NCBI RefSeq assembly: GCF_003990445.1
Contig: NZ_REEZ01000002.1
Span: forward strand, 623,121 to 687,120
DNA length: 64,000 nt
Source of the DNA: Pararhodobacter zhoushanensis
GTDB lineage: Bacteria > Pseudomonadota > Alphaproteobacteria > Rhodobacterales > Rhodobacteraceae
Direction: 5' to 3'
Position 1 is the stretch's first letter; every line of letters begins with the position of its first letter. The translations under genes and the position numbers were made by a program. This document shows positions 42,537-51,368 of this stretch, piece after piece. The notes beneath the pieces are model-generated. The model had not been told where the DNA came from, searched no databases, and saw only the letters and a program-made list of their open reading frames with translations.

Positions 42537-43301
42537 ATGAGCATCATGGTCCTTTTGGCCCTGCTGGGCGCGGCGATGGGCTCGTTCGCGGCGCTGGCCG
42601 CCGAGCGGCTGTTGCGGGGTGAGCCGCTCGCGCTGGCCCGCTCGCGCTGCGTGTCGTGCAACGCGACGCTGCGGGCGCGGGATCTGGTGCCGCTGCTGTC
42701 CTATCCGCTGTTGCGCGGGCGCTGCGGGCACTGCAATGCGCGCATCCCGCCGGTGCTGTGGCAGGCCGAGATCACCGGGCTGGTGATGGGAGCGGCGGCA
42801 GCATGGGCCGCGCCGGACCCGGCGCGCGCGCTGCTGCTGGCCGCGTGGATGTGGTCGCTGCTGGCGTTGGCGCTGGCCGATCTGCGCCGCTTTCGCCTGC
42901 CCGAGCCGTTGATGGCGCTGACCGCCGCCCTGGGGCTGGCGCTGGCGCTGGTCGGGGATGGCACCGGCTGGCCCGACCTCAGCGAGCGGCTGACCACCGC
43001 GCTGTGGGGGGCCGCGTTGGGGGGCGGGGCATTCTGGCTGGTCCGCATGCTTTACGCGTGGCGCACGGGGCGCGAGGGGATGGGGCTGGGCGACGTGCTG
43101 CTGATGGCCGCCCTTGGACTCGCACTGGGACCGGTGCGCCTGCCGCTGGTCGTGCTCTTCGCCGCCGGAACCGCCCTGACGCTGGCCCTGCTGCGCGCGC
43201 GCAGCAAAGGGCGCAGCCTGCGGCGATTGGGGCGCCTTCCGTTCGGCGCGGCTTTGGCGCTGGCGGGCGCGCTGGTGGCGGTGCTGCCCAGCGCCTACTG
43301 A
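42537..43301 (+). CDS. gspO: Prepilin peptidase GspO (A24 family)
   Basis: The 254-residue, multi-span protease shows the N-terminal methylase-like cysteine module (CVSCNATLRARDLVP, CGHCNARIPPVLW) and the catalytic aspartates in ALALADLRRFRLPEPL and GMGLGDVLLMAALGLALG. It cleaves and N-methylates the five pseudopilins encoded leftwards. It is divergent from gspG, and its end overlaps the convergent Na/Pi cotransporter gene by seven bases. Confidence 0.92.
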   Translation: MSIMVLLALLGAAMGSFAALAAERLLRGEPLALARSRCVSCNATLRARDLVPLLSYPLLRGRCGHCNARIPPVLWQAEITGLVMGAAAAWAAPDPARALLLAAWMWSLLALALADLRRFRLPEPLMALTAALGLALALVGDGTGWPDLSERLTTALWGAALGGGAFWLVRMLYAWRTGREGMGLGDVLLMAALGLALGPVRLPLVVLFAAGTALTLALLRARSKGRSLRRLGRLPFGAALALAGALVAVLPSAY

Positions 43302-44956
43302 CCGGGCGCCAAGCGCGAGCGCAGCACTTCGCCGCGTTCCTCAAGGATCGGCACGGCCACGGACACCAGCAGCGAGTTGATCTCTTTGAGCGCGCGCAGC
43401 GCCTCAAGATGCCAGTGGCTGGTGGCAAGGCTCTCGGGGTTGCCCGCGCTCAACCGCGCCAGATGCGCCTGATGGCTGTCGCGTTCCAGCGCCCGCATCA
43501 CTTCCTTCTCGCGCATCAGCCGTCGCGCCGCGTCGGGATCGCCCGAGATTAACACGTTCATCGCCAGTTGCAGATTCACCATCACCCGTGCGTGCATCGC
43601 CAGCAGCTCTTCCTTGCCGACCTGCGAGAACCGCCGCCCGCTCGCCGCCTTTTTCTGCGCCAGCGGGGCGAGGGTCTTGGCGACGATATCGCCCGCGTGC
43701 TCCAGATTGATCGCAAGCCCGGTCAGTTGCAGCGACTCGCGTGCCTCTGTGGGGTCAAGACCGCCCTCACCGAGCGCGGCAAGGAACAGTTTGATGTCGG
43801 CGTGGCGGCGGTTCATCTCGTCGTCCAGCATCGTCGCCGTGGCGATGATCTCGGGCGTCGGGGTGCTTAACATCTCGGGCGCGGGGCGCAGCATTTCCTC
43901 AAGCGCGGCCCCCATCAGCAACAGTTCCCGCTTGGCCGAGGCCAGCGCCAGCTGCGGTAGCGCCAGCGTCGCGCGGTCCAGCGCGGATTTGCGGCGCTGG
44001 CCGGGCTGGATCGGTTCAGGCAAGACCGGCGCGAAGAGCGCGGCCAGCTTGATCGCCGGGGCGATCAGCGGTAGGGCGAAGACGACAACCACGGCGTTGA
44101 ACAGCAGATGGCCGTTGACGATGCGCACCGCTTCGCCCTGACCCAGCCAGACCGGCAGCTCTGCGCCTGTCACGGCAACACCTGCCAACAGCGCCAGCGC
44201 CGCCGCGCCGCGCAGCAGCAGGTTGCCCAAGGGGATACGCCGCGCGACCGGCACCATCCCGCGCGTCAGCCACACGGCGATCAGCGCGCCGCCGGTGTTC
44301 GCGCCCAGCAGCATCGGCAGCGCCGCTGCCATCGGCAACGCACCGCTCTGCGCCAAAGCGGCGAGCAAGAGCACCATCGCGACCGAGGAATGCACGGCCC
44401 AGGCCAGCAGCATCGCCAGCACAAAGGCGGTCAGCGGGTCGCGGCCCAGATATTCCATCGCCACCGGCAGAGCGGCGGAATCGCGCAGCGGTTCGGTCGC
44501 CTGACTGATCATTTGCAGCGACAACAGCACAAAGCCGACGCCCAGAATGATCCGACCATATTGCTTGGCACGGCGGATCTCGATTTTCAGGAACAGCACG
44601 CAACCGGTCAGGATCAGGATCGGCACCAGCGCTTTCAGATCCAGCGCCAGCAACCGCACCACCAGCGCCGAGCCCAGATCCGCGCCCAAGAGCGCCGCCA
44701 GCCCCGTCGCCACGCCGATCACACCGCTGGCCGCAAAGCCCGCCGCCAACACACCCACCGCCGTCGCGCTCTGCAGCAGCATCGCCAGCACGCCCCCCGC
44801 CGCTGCCGCACCGATGCGACTGCCCGCCGCCCCTTGCAGCCGGTCGCGCAGCGCCGCGCCATGCGCGCGCTCGATCCCGGTGCGCACCATGCGCACGGCG
44901 TAGAGCAGCAGCATCACCGCCGCCGCCAGATTGATGATGATCAGAATCGGATGCAT
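43295..44956 (-). CDS. Na/Pi cotransporter family protein with PhoU-like C-terminus
   Basis: The 553-residue protein has two membrane repeats of the Na/Pi-II family (GGVLAMLLQSATAVGVLAAG and AWAVHSSVAMVLLLAALAQS). A soluble C-terminal helical domain resembling PhoU follows (LSTPTPEIIATATMLDDEMN, LAINLEHAGDIVAKTLAPLA). The QSS motifs are altered: LQSAT in the first repeat and HSS in the second. It may move phosphate or another anion. The start at 44956 (MHPILIIINLAAA) follows GAGGGG; longer versions lack a ribosome site. Confidence 0.85.
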   Translation of the reverse strand: MHPILIIINLAAAVMLLLYAVRMVRTGIERAHGAALRDRLQGAAGSRIGAAAAGGVLAMLLQSATAVGVLAAGFAASGVIGVATGLAALLGADLGSALVVRLLALDLKALVPILILTGCVLFLKIEIRRAKQYGRIILGVGFVLLSLQMISQATEPLRDSAALPVAMEYLGRDPLTAFVLAMLLAWAVHSSVAMVLLLAALAQSGALPMAAALPMLLGANTGGALIAVWLTRGMVPVARRIPLGNLLLRGAAALALLAGVAVTGAELPVWLGQGEAVRIVNGHLLFNAVVVVFALPLIAPAIKLAALFAPVLPEPIQPGQRRKSALDRATLALPQLALASAKRELLLMGAALEEMLRPAPEMLSTPTPEIIATATMLDDEMNRRHADIKLFLAALGEGGLDPTEARESLQLTGLAINLEHAGDIVAKTLAPLAQKKAASGRRFSQVGKEELLAMHARVMVNLQLAMNVLISGDPDAARRLMREKEVMRALERDSHQAHLARLSAGNPESLATSHWHLEALRALKEINSLLVSVAVPILEERGEVLRSRLAPGQ

Positions 44957-44966
44957 CGCCCGCCCC

Positions 44967-45860
44967 TCACCGCGCCCGCCGGAACAATTGAGCGCGGGCA
45001 TACAGCGATTCCATACGCTGCAGCCGTTCCGAGGTCTTGTCCCAACTGCGGTTCTGCACGCCGGCCAGCAAGGCCTCGGTCAGCATGACCAGCGAGGTGA
45101 TCGAATCCCAGGCACTGGGCGCTTCAATGTGGCAGGGCAGGATATGCTGGGCATGCGCCGCCGCCGGCGACACCCAGCGGTCGGTGATCAGCACCACGAC
45201 CGCCCCCTGCGCCCGCGCCATTTCGACGATGTGCAGCACGCTGGTCTCATAGCGGCGGATGTCGAAGGCGACCAGCACGTCACCCTCGCGCATGTCCAGC
45301 AGCGCGGGCGGCCATGAGTTGGGCAGGTTGGACCACAGCGTCACCTCACCGCGCGTGACGCGCAGCGTGGTGGCGAAATATTCGGCGACCGGATGGGTCA
45401 GCCGCCCGCCCAGCATGGAAATCCGCCGCGCAGGATCGGCGAGCAACTCGGTCACTGCGTCAAAGCCCGCATGGTCGATCTGGCCCAGCGTGGCGCTGAG
45501 GTTCTCGATCACCTTGGCCGCGAAAGCATCGAGCACATGGTCAGGATCAGCATTCTCGGCCCGCGCCCATTTCTCGCGCTTGGCGATGGGCGAGGCGAGC
45601 TTTTCGCCAACTTCCTCGCGCAGTTGCGCCTGAAAATCGGGATAGCCGGTATAGCCCAGCTTCTGCACCAGCCGCACCACGGTCGGCCCCGACACACCCG
45701 CACCCCGCGCCACCGAGGCCACCGACCCCAGCACGGCCACCGGATAATTGCCCAGCATATGCGCGGCCAATTGCCGTTCGGCCCGCGTCAGATCGGGCAT
45801 CGCTGCGCGCAGGCGGGCTTCGGGGGTGTCCGGGGACTCAGGGGTTGGTGCGTCGCTCAT
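44967..45860 (-). CDS. MurR/RpiR-family transcriptional regulator
   Basis: The 297-residue protein has an N-terminal HTH_6 domain (LTRAERQLAAHMLGNYPVAV, GVSGPTVVRLVQKLGYTGYP) and a SIS-type sensor (RISMLGGRLTHPVAEYFATT, DVLVAFDIRRYETSVLHIVE). Such regulators usually sense phosphosugars but many control amine or TRAP operons in Rhodobacterales. It is divergent from the amidohydrolase/TRAP/glutamine synthetase-like cluster, which it probably controls. It ends 11 bases before the Na/Pi cotransporter start, so the two are likely co-transcribed. Confidence 0.88.
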   Translation of the reverse strand: MSDAPTPESPDTPEARLRAAMPDLTRAERQLAAHMLGNYPVAVLGSVASVARGAGVSGPTVVRLVQKLGYTGYPDFQAQLREEVGEKLASPIAKREKWARAENADPDHVLDAFAAKVIENLSATLGQIDHAGFDAVTELLADPARRISMLGGRLTHPVAEYFATTLRVTRGEVTLWSNLPNSWPPALLDMREGDVLVAFDIRRYETSVLHIVEMARAQGAVVVLITDRWVSPAAAHAQHILPCHIEAPSAWDSITSLVMLTEALLAGVQNRSWDKTSERLQRMESLYARAQLFRRAR

Positions 45861-46000
45861 CGTCTTGCCACTACTATGCACAGAAAACAGCCTAGCGCCG
45901 TTTGTTCGATTTGTAACAGAAATTCCACACCCGAAAAGAACTTGACATATTCGGGGCCGATGGCCGAGGCTTGAGCCATTCGCGACCGGAGATTTCGTCG

Positions 46001-46846
46001 ATGTCTCAGCCCGCCCAGCGCGCCGCCAACAGCCAAGCCTTGTCCCTACCGCGTTTCGACGGGGTGGTCGAGCATTGGCGCGCCGATGGCACGCCGGGCA
46101 AGGGGGAAACCCCGGCCGGAGTGGTGCTGATCTGCGAACACGCCTCGAACACGCTGCCCGAGGATTACCCCGAACTGGGCGGCGATCTGGGGCTGGATGC
46201 CGACACCCGCGCCTCGCATGCCGCCTATGACATCGGCGCGCTGGGGCTGGCGCGGGGGCTGGCAGCGAGGCTGGCACGGGTGGCAGGGGGCGCGGTGCTG
46301 GTGCATGCGCCGCTGTCGCGGCTGGCCTATGACCTGAACCGCGCGCCCGATCATCTGGCCGCGATGCCGCCGAAATCCGAGCTGCATCTGGTGCCCGGCA
46401 ACCAGAACCTGACCGCCGCCGACCGCGTGGCGCGCACGCAGGCGATCTGCCAGCCTTTCCATGCCACGGTGGCGTCCGAGATCGCGCAACTGGTCGCGCG
46501 CGGCCGCCGCCCGGCGCTGATCGCGGTGCATTCCTTCACGCCGGTCTATTTCGGCCAGACCCGCGACGTCGAATTCGGCGTGATCCATGACGACGACACC
46601 ACGCTGACCATGGCGGTGATGCTGGCGGCCAAGGATTGCGGTCTGGATACCCGCCTGAACGAGCCCTATTCCGCCGCCGGAGACGTCACCCACACCATCC
46701 GCCTGCATGCCGTGCCGATGCGCCTGTCCAACACCATGCTGGAAATCCGCAACGACCTGATCACCGACGCCCCCGCGCAGGACGCCATGGCCGAGCGTCT
46801 GGCCCCGGTGCTGGCAACGGCGCTGCGCGAAACGGGGGCGGTGTGA
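46001..46846 (+). CDS. N-formylglutamate amidohydrolase-family hydrolase
   Basis: The 281-residue zinc hydrolase matches the N-formylglutamate amidohydrolase fold: LICEHASNTLP, YDIGALGLARGLAARL, SRLAYDLNR, LIAVHSFTPVYFG and NEPYSAAGDVTHTI. True HutG enzymes release formate from N-formylglutamate, but there are no hut genes here. In this operon it may cleave a gamma-glutamyl amide or an N-formyl/acyl product of the neighbouring ligase pathway. I chose ATG at 46001 (MSQPAQRAANSQ) following GGAG; the 140-base gap upstream holds a TTGACA-like promoter element near 45940. Its stop overlaps dctQ by one base. Confidence 0.83.
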   Translation: MSQPAQRAANSQALSLPRFDGVVEHWRADGTPGKGETPAGVVLICEHASNTLPEDYPELGGDLGLDADTRASHAAYDIGALGLARGLAARLARVAGGAVLVHAPLSRLAYDLNRAPDHLAAMPPKSELHLVPGNQNLTAADRVARTQAICQPFHATVASEIAQLVARGRRPALIAVHSFTPVYFGQTRDVEFGVIHDDDTTLTMAVMLAAKDCGLDTRLNEPYSAAGDVTHTIRLHAVPMRLSNTMLEIRNDLITDAPAQDAMAERLAPVLATALRETGAV

Positions 46847-47352
46847 TGCCCGGCATTTTCGTCGCTTACGTGCGCTGGGTTGAGCGGTTCAACTGGCTGC
46901 TGGGCCGCGTGGCGATGTATTCGCTGCTGGCGCTGATGGGTGTCTTGCTGTGGGGCGCCGTGGCCCGCGCCGCAGGCTCGCCACCGATCTGGACCGACGA
47001 AATGGCCCAGTTCATCCTGATGGGCTATTTCATGATCGGCGGGGCCTATGCGCTGCAGCTCGGGTCCGCCGTGCGCATGGACCTGCTCTATTCGCGCTGG
47101 TCCGACAAGACCCGCGCGCTGGTCGATGTGCTGACCATCGGCACGCTGCTGTTCTATCTGGGCGTCCTGCTCTGGGGCGGCTGGGAAAGCCTGCAATACG
47201 CGCTGGAATACGGCGAACGGCGGCGCGGCTTGTGGCGGCCCTATATGGCGCCGATCAAGATCATCATGGTGTTGGGCATCCTGATGATGCTGCTGCAATG
47301 CACCGCCTTCCTGATCCGTGACATCGCGCGCCTGCGCGGCAAGGAGATCTGA
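46846..47352 (+). CDS. TRAP transporter small permease, DctQ family
   Basis: The 168-residue protein has four membrane spans and the DctQ hallmark WTDEMAQFILMGYFMIGGAY with VRMDLLYSRWSDKTRALVDV. It starts at 46846 in a TGATG junction with the amidohydrolase gene and ends in the same kind of junction with dctM. It forms the membrane complex with DctM. Confidence 0.9.
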   Translation: MPGIFVAYVRWVERFNWLLGRVAMYSLLALMGVLLWGAVARAAGSPPIWTDEMAQFILMGYFMIGGAYALQLGSAVRMDLLYSRWSDKTRALVDVLTIGTLLFYLGVLLWGGWESLQYALEYGERRRGLWRPYMAPIKIIMVLGILMMLLQCTAFLIRDIARLRGKEI

Positions 47353-48680
47353 TGCCCACGGAATTAATCGCCGCGCTGATGTTCGGCACGCTGTTGATGC
47401 TGATGCTCACCGGTCAGCGCATGTTCGGCGTGATCGGCTTTGTCGCCGTGGTCGCGGCGCTGTTCCTGTGGGGTGACCGGGGCGGGCATGACATCGCCTT
47501 TGCCCAAGCCTTCAAGCTGATGAACTGGTTTCCGCTGATCACGCTGCCGATGTTCATTTTCATGGGCTATGTGCTGTCGGAAAGCCGTCTGGCCGATGAC
47601 CTGTACCGGATGTTCCACGTCTGGTTCGGCCCGGTGCCGGGCGGGCTGGCGATTGGCACGATCGTGCTGATGGTTCTGATCTCGGCGATGAACGGGCTGT
47701 CGGTCGCGGGCATGGCAATCGGCGCAACGATTGCGCTGCCGGAACTGCTCAAACGACGATACGACAAACGCATGGTCACCGGGGTGATCCAGGCGGGCTC
47801 ATCCCTTGGCATCCTCATCCCGCCCTCGGTCGTGATGGTGCTTTATGCGATGATCGCGCGGCAGCCGGTGGCGCAGCTGTGGCTGGCGGGCATTCTGCCG
47901 GGGCTGCTGATGGCGGGGCTGTTCATCGCCTATATCTGGATCCGCTGCCGGATCAATCCGGCGCTGGGTCCGGCGCTGAGTGAAGAAGAACGCGCCAGCA
48001 TCACCAAAGCCGAGAAATACCGCCTGGTGATGGCGGGCGCGCTGCCGCTGGGCATCTTCTTTGTCATGATGGTGCCCTTTGTGCTGGGCTACACGCGGCT
48101 GGTGGAAAGCTCGGTCATCGGGGCGCTGGCGGCCTTCATGGCGTCGGTGCTCAAGGGCCGGATGAACCGCAAGGTGTTCGAGACCTGCATGCTGCAAACC
48201 CTGTCGATCAGCTGCATGTTCCTGTGGATCATTCTGGCAGCGCTGGCCTTTGGCGCGATCTTCGACGGGCTGCGCGCGGTGGATTTCGTGCGCGAGCTGT
48301 TCCTGACCGATCTGGGCCTGAACCGCTGGGAAGTGCTGATCCTGATGCAGCTCAGCTTCATCATCATGGGCACGTTTCTGGATGACACGGCGATGCTGGT
48401 CATCGTCGCCCCGCTCTATGTGCCCATCGTGCGGATGCTGGAATTCGATCTGGTGTGGTACGGTGTGCTTTACACGATCACCTGCCAGATCGCCTATATG
48501 ACGCCGCCCTTCGGCTATAACCTGTTCCTGATGCGCGCCATGGCCCCCAACGATGTGTCGCTGGCCGATATTTACCGCTCGATTGTGCCGTTTGTTGCGG
48601 TGATGATCCTCGGGCTGGCGCTGATCATGGCCTTCCCGCAGATCGCGCTGTGGCTGCCGCAGACCCTGTATGCCCGCTGA
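47352..48680 (+). CDS. TRAP transporter large permease, DctM family
   Basis: The 442-residue, roughly 12-span protein carries DctM motifs: LITLPMFIFMGYVLSESRLA, GLSVAGMAIGATIALPELLK, GVIQAGSSLGILIPPSVVMV and YMTPPFGYNLFLMRAMAPND. It is the ion-driven transport subunit. The spacing to dctQ (TGATG) indicates coupling. Confidence 0.93.
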   Translation: MPTELIAALMFGTLLMLMLTGQRMFGVIGFVAVVAALFLWGDRGGHDIAFAQAFKLMNWFPLITLPMFIFMGYVLSESRLADDLYRMFHVWFGPVPGGLAIGTIVLMVLISAMNGLSVAGMAIGATIALPELLKRRYDKRMVTGVIQAGSSLGILIPPSVVMVLYAMIARQPVAQLWLAGILPGLLMAGLFIAYIWIRCRINPALGPALSEEERASITKAEKYRLVMAGALPLGIFFVMMVPFVLGYTRLVESSVIGALAAFMASVLKGRMNRKVFETCMLQTLSISCMFLWIILAALAFGAIFDGLRAVDFVRELFLTDLGLNRWEVLILMQLSFIIMGTFLDDTAMLVIVAPLYVPIVRMLEFDLVWYGVLYTITCQIAYMTPPFGYNLFLMRAMAPNDVSLADIYRSIVPFVAVMILGLALIMAFPQIALWLPQTLYAR

Positions 48681-48734
48681 TACCAAGAGGCCTCAAGGCC
48701 CCCACCCCAAGTCCAACAGAATGGAGATATGACC

Positions 48735-49772
48735 ATGACGACGACCAGACGGAAGTTCTTGACCACCAGCGCCCTGGGCGGCGCTGCGGCACTGGCCGCT
48801 CCTGCCGTTCAGGCGCAATCGACGATCCGTTGGCGCATGCAGACCTATGCCGGTTCGGCGCTGGGCGAGTTTGTGGTGAAACCGGCGGTTGATATGTTCA
48901 ACAGCCTTGCCGGCGACGAAATGCAGATCGACCTCTATTACGCCGACCAGCTGGTGCCGACGGGCGAGCTGTTTCAGGCGATGCAGCGCGGCACGATTGA
49001 TTGCGTGCAGTCGGACGATGACAGCATGGCCTCGCCGACCGAAGTGACGGTGTTCGGCGGCTATTTCCCCTTTGCCAGCCGCTATTCGCTGGACGTGCCC
49101 GCGCTGTTCAACAACTGGGGCCTGAAAGCGATCTGGGAAAGCGAATACGAGAAGGTCGGCGTCAAGCATATCTCGGCCGGGTCGTGGGATCCATGCCACT
49201 TCATCACCAACGACCCGATCACCTCGCTGGCCGATCTGGCGGGCAAGCGCGTGTTCACCTTCCCGACCGCCGGGCGCTTCCTGAGCCAGTATGACGTGGT
49301 GCCGGTCAACGTGCCCTATGAGGACGTGCAGATCGCGCTGCAAACCGGCGAGATCGACGGTGTCGCCTGGTGCGGCGCGACCGAGGCCTATACCGTCGGC
49401 TGGGCGGATGCTGCGAATTACTTCCTGACCAACAACATCTCGGGCGCGTGGATCGGTCACTTCTTTTCGAACATGGAGCGCTGGAACGAGCTGTCGCCGC
49501 ATCTGCAGAACCTGCTGGCGACCTGCTTCGAGCAGTCGCATTACCACCGCCAGCACTGGTACTGGGCCGGTGAGGCGCGCTACCGGACCGAAGGCGGCAA
49601 GCTGGAGCTGACCTCGATCCCCGATGCGGAATGGGCAGGCGTGGAAACCGCCGCGCGGACGTTCTGGGACGAGATCGGTGCCGAGTCCGAGGTCAAGGCG
49701 CAGGTGGTGCAGATCTTCAAGGACTACAACGCCGCGATGGACCGCGCCGGGCGGCCGTATCGCTATTCGTAA
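48735..49772 (+). CDS. TRAP transporter solute-binding protein, DctP family, Tat-type signal
   Basis: The 345-residue protein starts MTTTRRKFLTTSALGGAAAL: twin arginines followed by KFL make a Tat-type signal peptide, with cleavage after VQA. The mature part resembles the TakP-like subgroup (YYADQLVPTGELFQAMQRGT; GVAWCGATEAYTVGWADAAN). I prefer ATG 48735 over 48729 because GGAG lies 8 bases from the former and only 2 from the latter. The ligand is not readable; organic anions are usual. Confidence 0.87.
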   Translation: MTTTRRKFLTTSALGGAAALAAPAVQAQSTIRWRMQTYAGSALGEFVVKPAVDMFNSLAGDEMQIDLYYADQLVPTGELFQAMQRGTIDCVQSDDDSMASPTEVTVFGGYFPFASRYSLDVPALFNNWGLKAIWESEYEKVGVKHISAGSWDPCHFITNDPITSLADLAGKRVFTFPTAGRFLSQYDVVPVNVPYEDVQIALQTGEIDGVAWCGATEAYTVGWADAANYFLTNNISGAWIGHFFSNMERWNELSPHLQNLLATCFEQSHYHRQHWYWAGEARYRTEGGKLELTSIPDAEWAGVETAARTFWDEIGAESEVKAQVVQIFKDYNAAMDRAGRPYRYS

Positions 49773-49780
49773 GCCGGGAA

Positions 49781-49842
49781 CCGGGGGGCTGCTCGCCCCC
49801 CGGACCCCCTCGCCAGAGGGGGGAGCACGCTCCCCCCTCTGG
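49781..49842 (+). terminator. Two stacked GC-rich hairpins after the TRAP binding-protein gene
   Basis: Hairpin 1 is CCGGGGGGC-TGCTC-GCCCCCCGG (49781-49803). Hairpin 2 pairs CCAGAGGGGGGAGC (49813-49826) with GCTCCCCCCTCTGG (49829-49842). There is no T-run directly after, so termination may be Rho-assisted or the hairpins may protect the upstream mRNA. They directly precede the conserved intergenic repeat at 49846. Confidence 0.65.
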
Positions 49843-49845
49843 ACA

Positions 49846-49875
49846 CCCCCCGTGGATATTTGAAGACAGAAAATG
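49846..49875 (+). repeat. Conserved 30-base intergenic repeat, copy 1
   Basis: The element begins CCCCCCGTGGATATTTGAAG and ends GACAGAAAATG. An identical 30-base copy lies inverted at 54015-54044, and a diverged copy at 53966-53991. It sits between a GC hairpin pair and the glutamine synthetase-like gene. Similar CCCCC..GGATATTT elements are, as I recall, common between genes of Rhodobacterales. Confidence 0.75.
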
Positions 49876-49906
49876 GGGCTGATCCCCGGTTGGCCGAGAT
49901 GAGGAC

Positions 49907-51277
49907 ATGATGCGCGGACTTCTGACGTTGGAGACCCTGGCCAAGGCTTTCGAGGCGGGCGAGATTGACACGGTGGTGGTCGCCGCCGTGGACATGCAGG
50001 GCCGCCTGATGGGCAAGCGCTTCCACGCCGCGCATTTCCTTGAGCATGGCTGGGAAGAGACGCATTGCTGCAACTACCTGCTGACCGTGGACATGGAGAT
50101 GACCACCGTTCCCGGCTATGCCACCGCCAGCTGGGCGCAGGGGTATGGCGACTATGTCATGAAGCCGGATCTGGCGACGCTGCGCCGGGTGCCGTGGCTT
50201 GAGGGCACGGCGCTGGTGCTGTGCGATCTGCTCGACCACGCGACGCACAAGGAGGTCCCGCAATCGCCGCGCGCTATCCTGAAGCGGCAGATCGAGCGCG
50301 CCAAAGCGATGGGCTTTGACGCGATGATGGCGACCGAGCTGGAATTCTATGTCTTCGAGAACAGCTATGATCAGCTGCGCGACAAGGGCGCGCGCGATCT
50401 GCAGCCGATCTCCGGCTATAACGAGGATTACCACATCTTCCAGACGTCCAAGGAAGAGCCGCTTATGCGCGCGCTGCGCAACGGGCTTTATGATGCGGGC
50501 ATCGAAGTGGAATGCACCAAGGGCGAGGCGGATGCCGGACAGGCCGAGGTCAATGTGCGCTACAGCGACGCGCTGACCGTTGCCGACCAGCACAGCCTGA
50601 TCAAGACCGCCACCAAGGAGATCGCCCACGCTCAGGCCAAGTCGGTCACCTTCATGGCCAAGTATGACACCGACAAAGCGGGCAGCTCCAGCCATGTGCA
50701 CCAGTCGCTCTGGGGTGCGGACGGCTCGGCGGCCTTTGCCGACGCCGACGACGCCCATGGCATGTCCGCGCTGATGAAGCAGTTTCTGGCCGGTCAGCTG
50801 GCCCATGCCCGCGAAATCACGCTGTTTCTGGCCCCCTATGTGAACAGCTACAAGCGCTTCACCGTCGGCCTGTTCGCCCCCACCAAGGCCGTCTGGTCCC
50901 CCGACAACCGCACCGCCGGTTTCCGCGTCTGCGGCGAGAAGACCAAGGGCGTGCGGGTGGAATGCCGGATCGGCGGAGCGGATCTGAACCCCTATACCGC
51001 CTGCGCGGCGCTGCTGGCGGCGGGGCTGGACGGGATCGAGCAGAACCTCGAGCTGGAACCGGCGCTGAGCGGCGATATGTACAATGCCAAGGACGTGCGC
51101 GAGATCCCCAAGACGCTGCGCGAAGCGGCGGATCTTGCCGAAACTTCGGACTGGTTGCGCGGGGCTCTTGGCGCCGAGGTCGTCGAGCATTATGTGCACG
51201 CCGCGCGCTGGGAGATCGCCGAAACCGACCGCGTGGTGACCGACTGGGAGCTCAAGCGCGGGCTGGAACGGGCGTAA
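49907..51277 (+). CDS. Glutamine synthetase-family ligase (gamma-glutamyl-amine synthetase-like)
   Basis: The 456-residue protein keeps the glutamine synthetase catalytic signatures: a metal-binding glutamate in ATELEFYVFEN, QAEVNVRYSDAL, SSSHVHQSLW (catalytic histidine), NRTAGFRVC and VECRIGGADLNPY. It lacks the standard GlnA adenylylation-site region. The family includes PuuA and IpuC, which join glutamate to an amine through a gamma-glutamyl bond. It is followed by an aldehyde dehydrogenase and an alcohol dehydrogenase, as in such pathways. A GAGG ribosome site precedes two adjacent ATG codons (49907 and 49910), either of which could be used. Confidence 0.85.
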   Translation: MMRGLLTLETLAKAFEAGEIDTVVVAAVDMQGRLMGKRFHAAHFLEHGWEETHCCNYLLTVDMEMTTVPGYATASWAQGYGDYVMKPDLATLRRVPWLEGTALVLCDLLDHATHKEVPQSPRAILKRQIERAKAMGFDAMMATELEFYVFENSYDQLRDKGARDLQPISGYNEDYHIFQTSKEEPLMRALRNGLYDAGIEVECTKGEADAGQAEVNVRYSDALTVADQHSLIKTATKEIAHAQAKSVTFMAKYDTDKAGSSSHVHQSLWGADGSAAFADADDAHGMSALMKQFLAGQLAHAREITLFLAPYVNSYKRFTVGLFAPTKAVWSPDNRTAGFRVCGEKTKGVRVECRIGGADLNPYTACAALLAAGLDGIEQNLELEPALSGDMYNAKDVREIPKTLREAADLAETSDWLRGALGAEVVEHYVHAARWEIAETDRVVTDWELKRGLERA

Positions 51278-51368
51278 CCCGACTGGCCCCGGGGGCCGCA
51301 GATTTTTAACGACCCGGGCGGCGCGCTGACCAAATCCAGACCCCGCCGGGAACCCTGCAAGGTGTGAC

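Noticed and set aside
32341..43301. Type IV pilus locus
   Set aside because: gspC, gspL, gspM, gspN and four minor pseudopilins identify a type II secretion system; pilT, pilQ and pilM are absent.
46001..46846. HutG of histidine degradation
   Set aside because: No hutU, hutH, hutI or hutF gene is present nearby; the context is a TRAP/ligase operon.
49907..51277. Housekeeping glutamine synthetase GlnA
   Set aside because: It sits in a catabolic operon with dehydrogenases, has divergent sequence and no glnB neighbour; a PuuA/IpuC-like ligase fits better.
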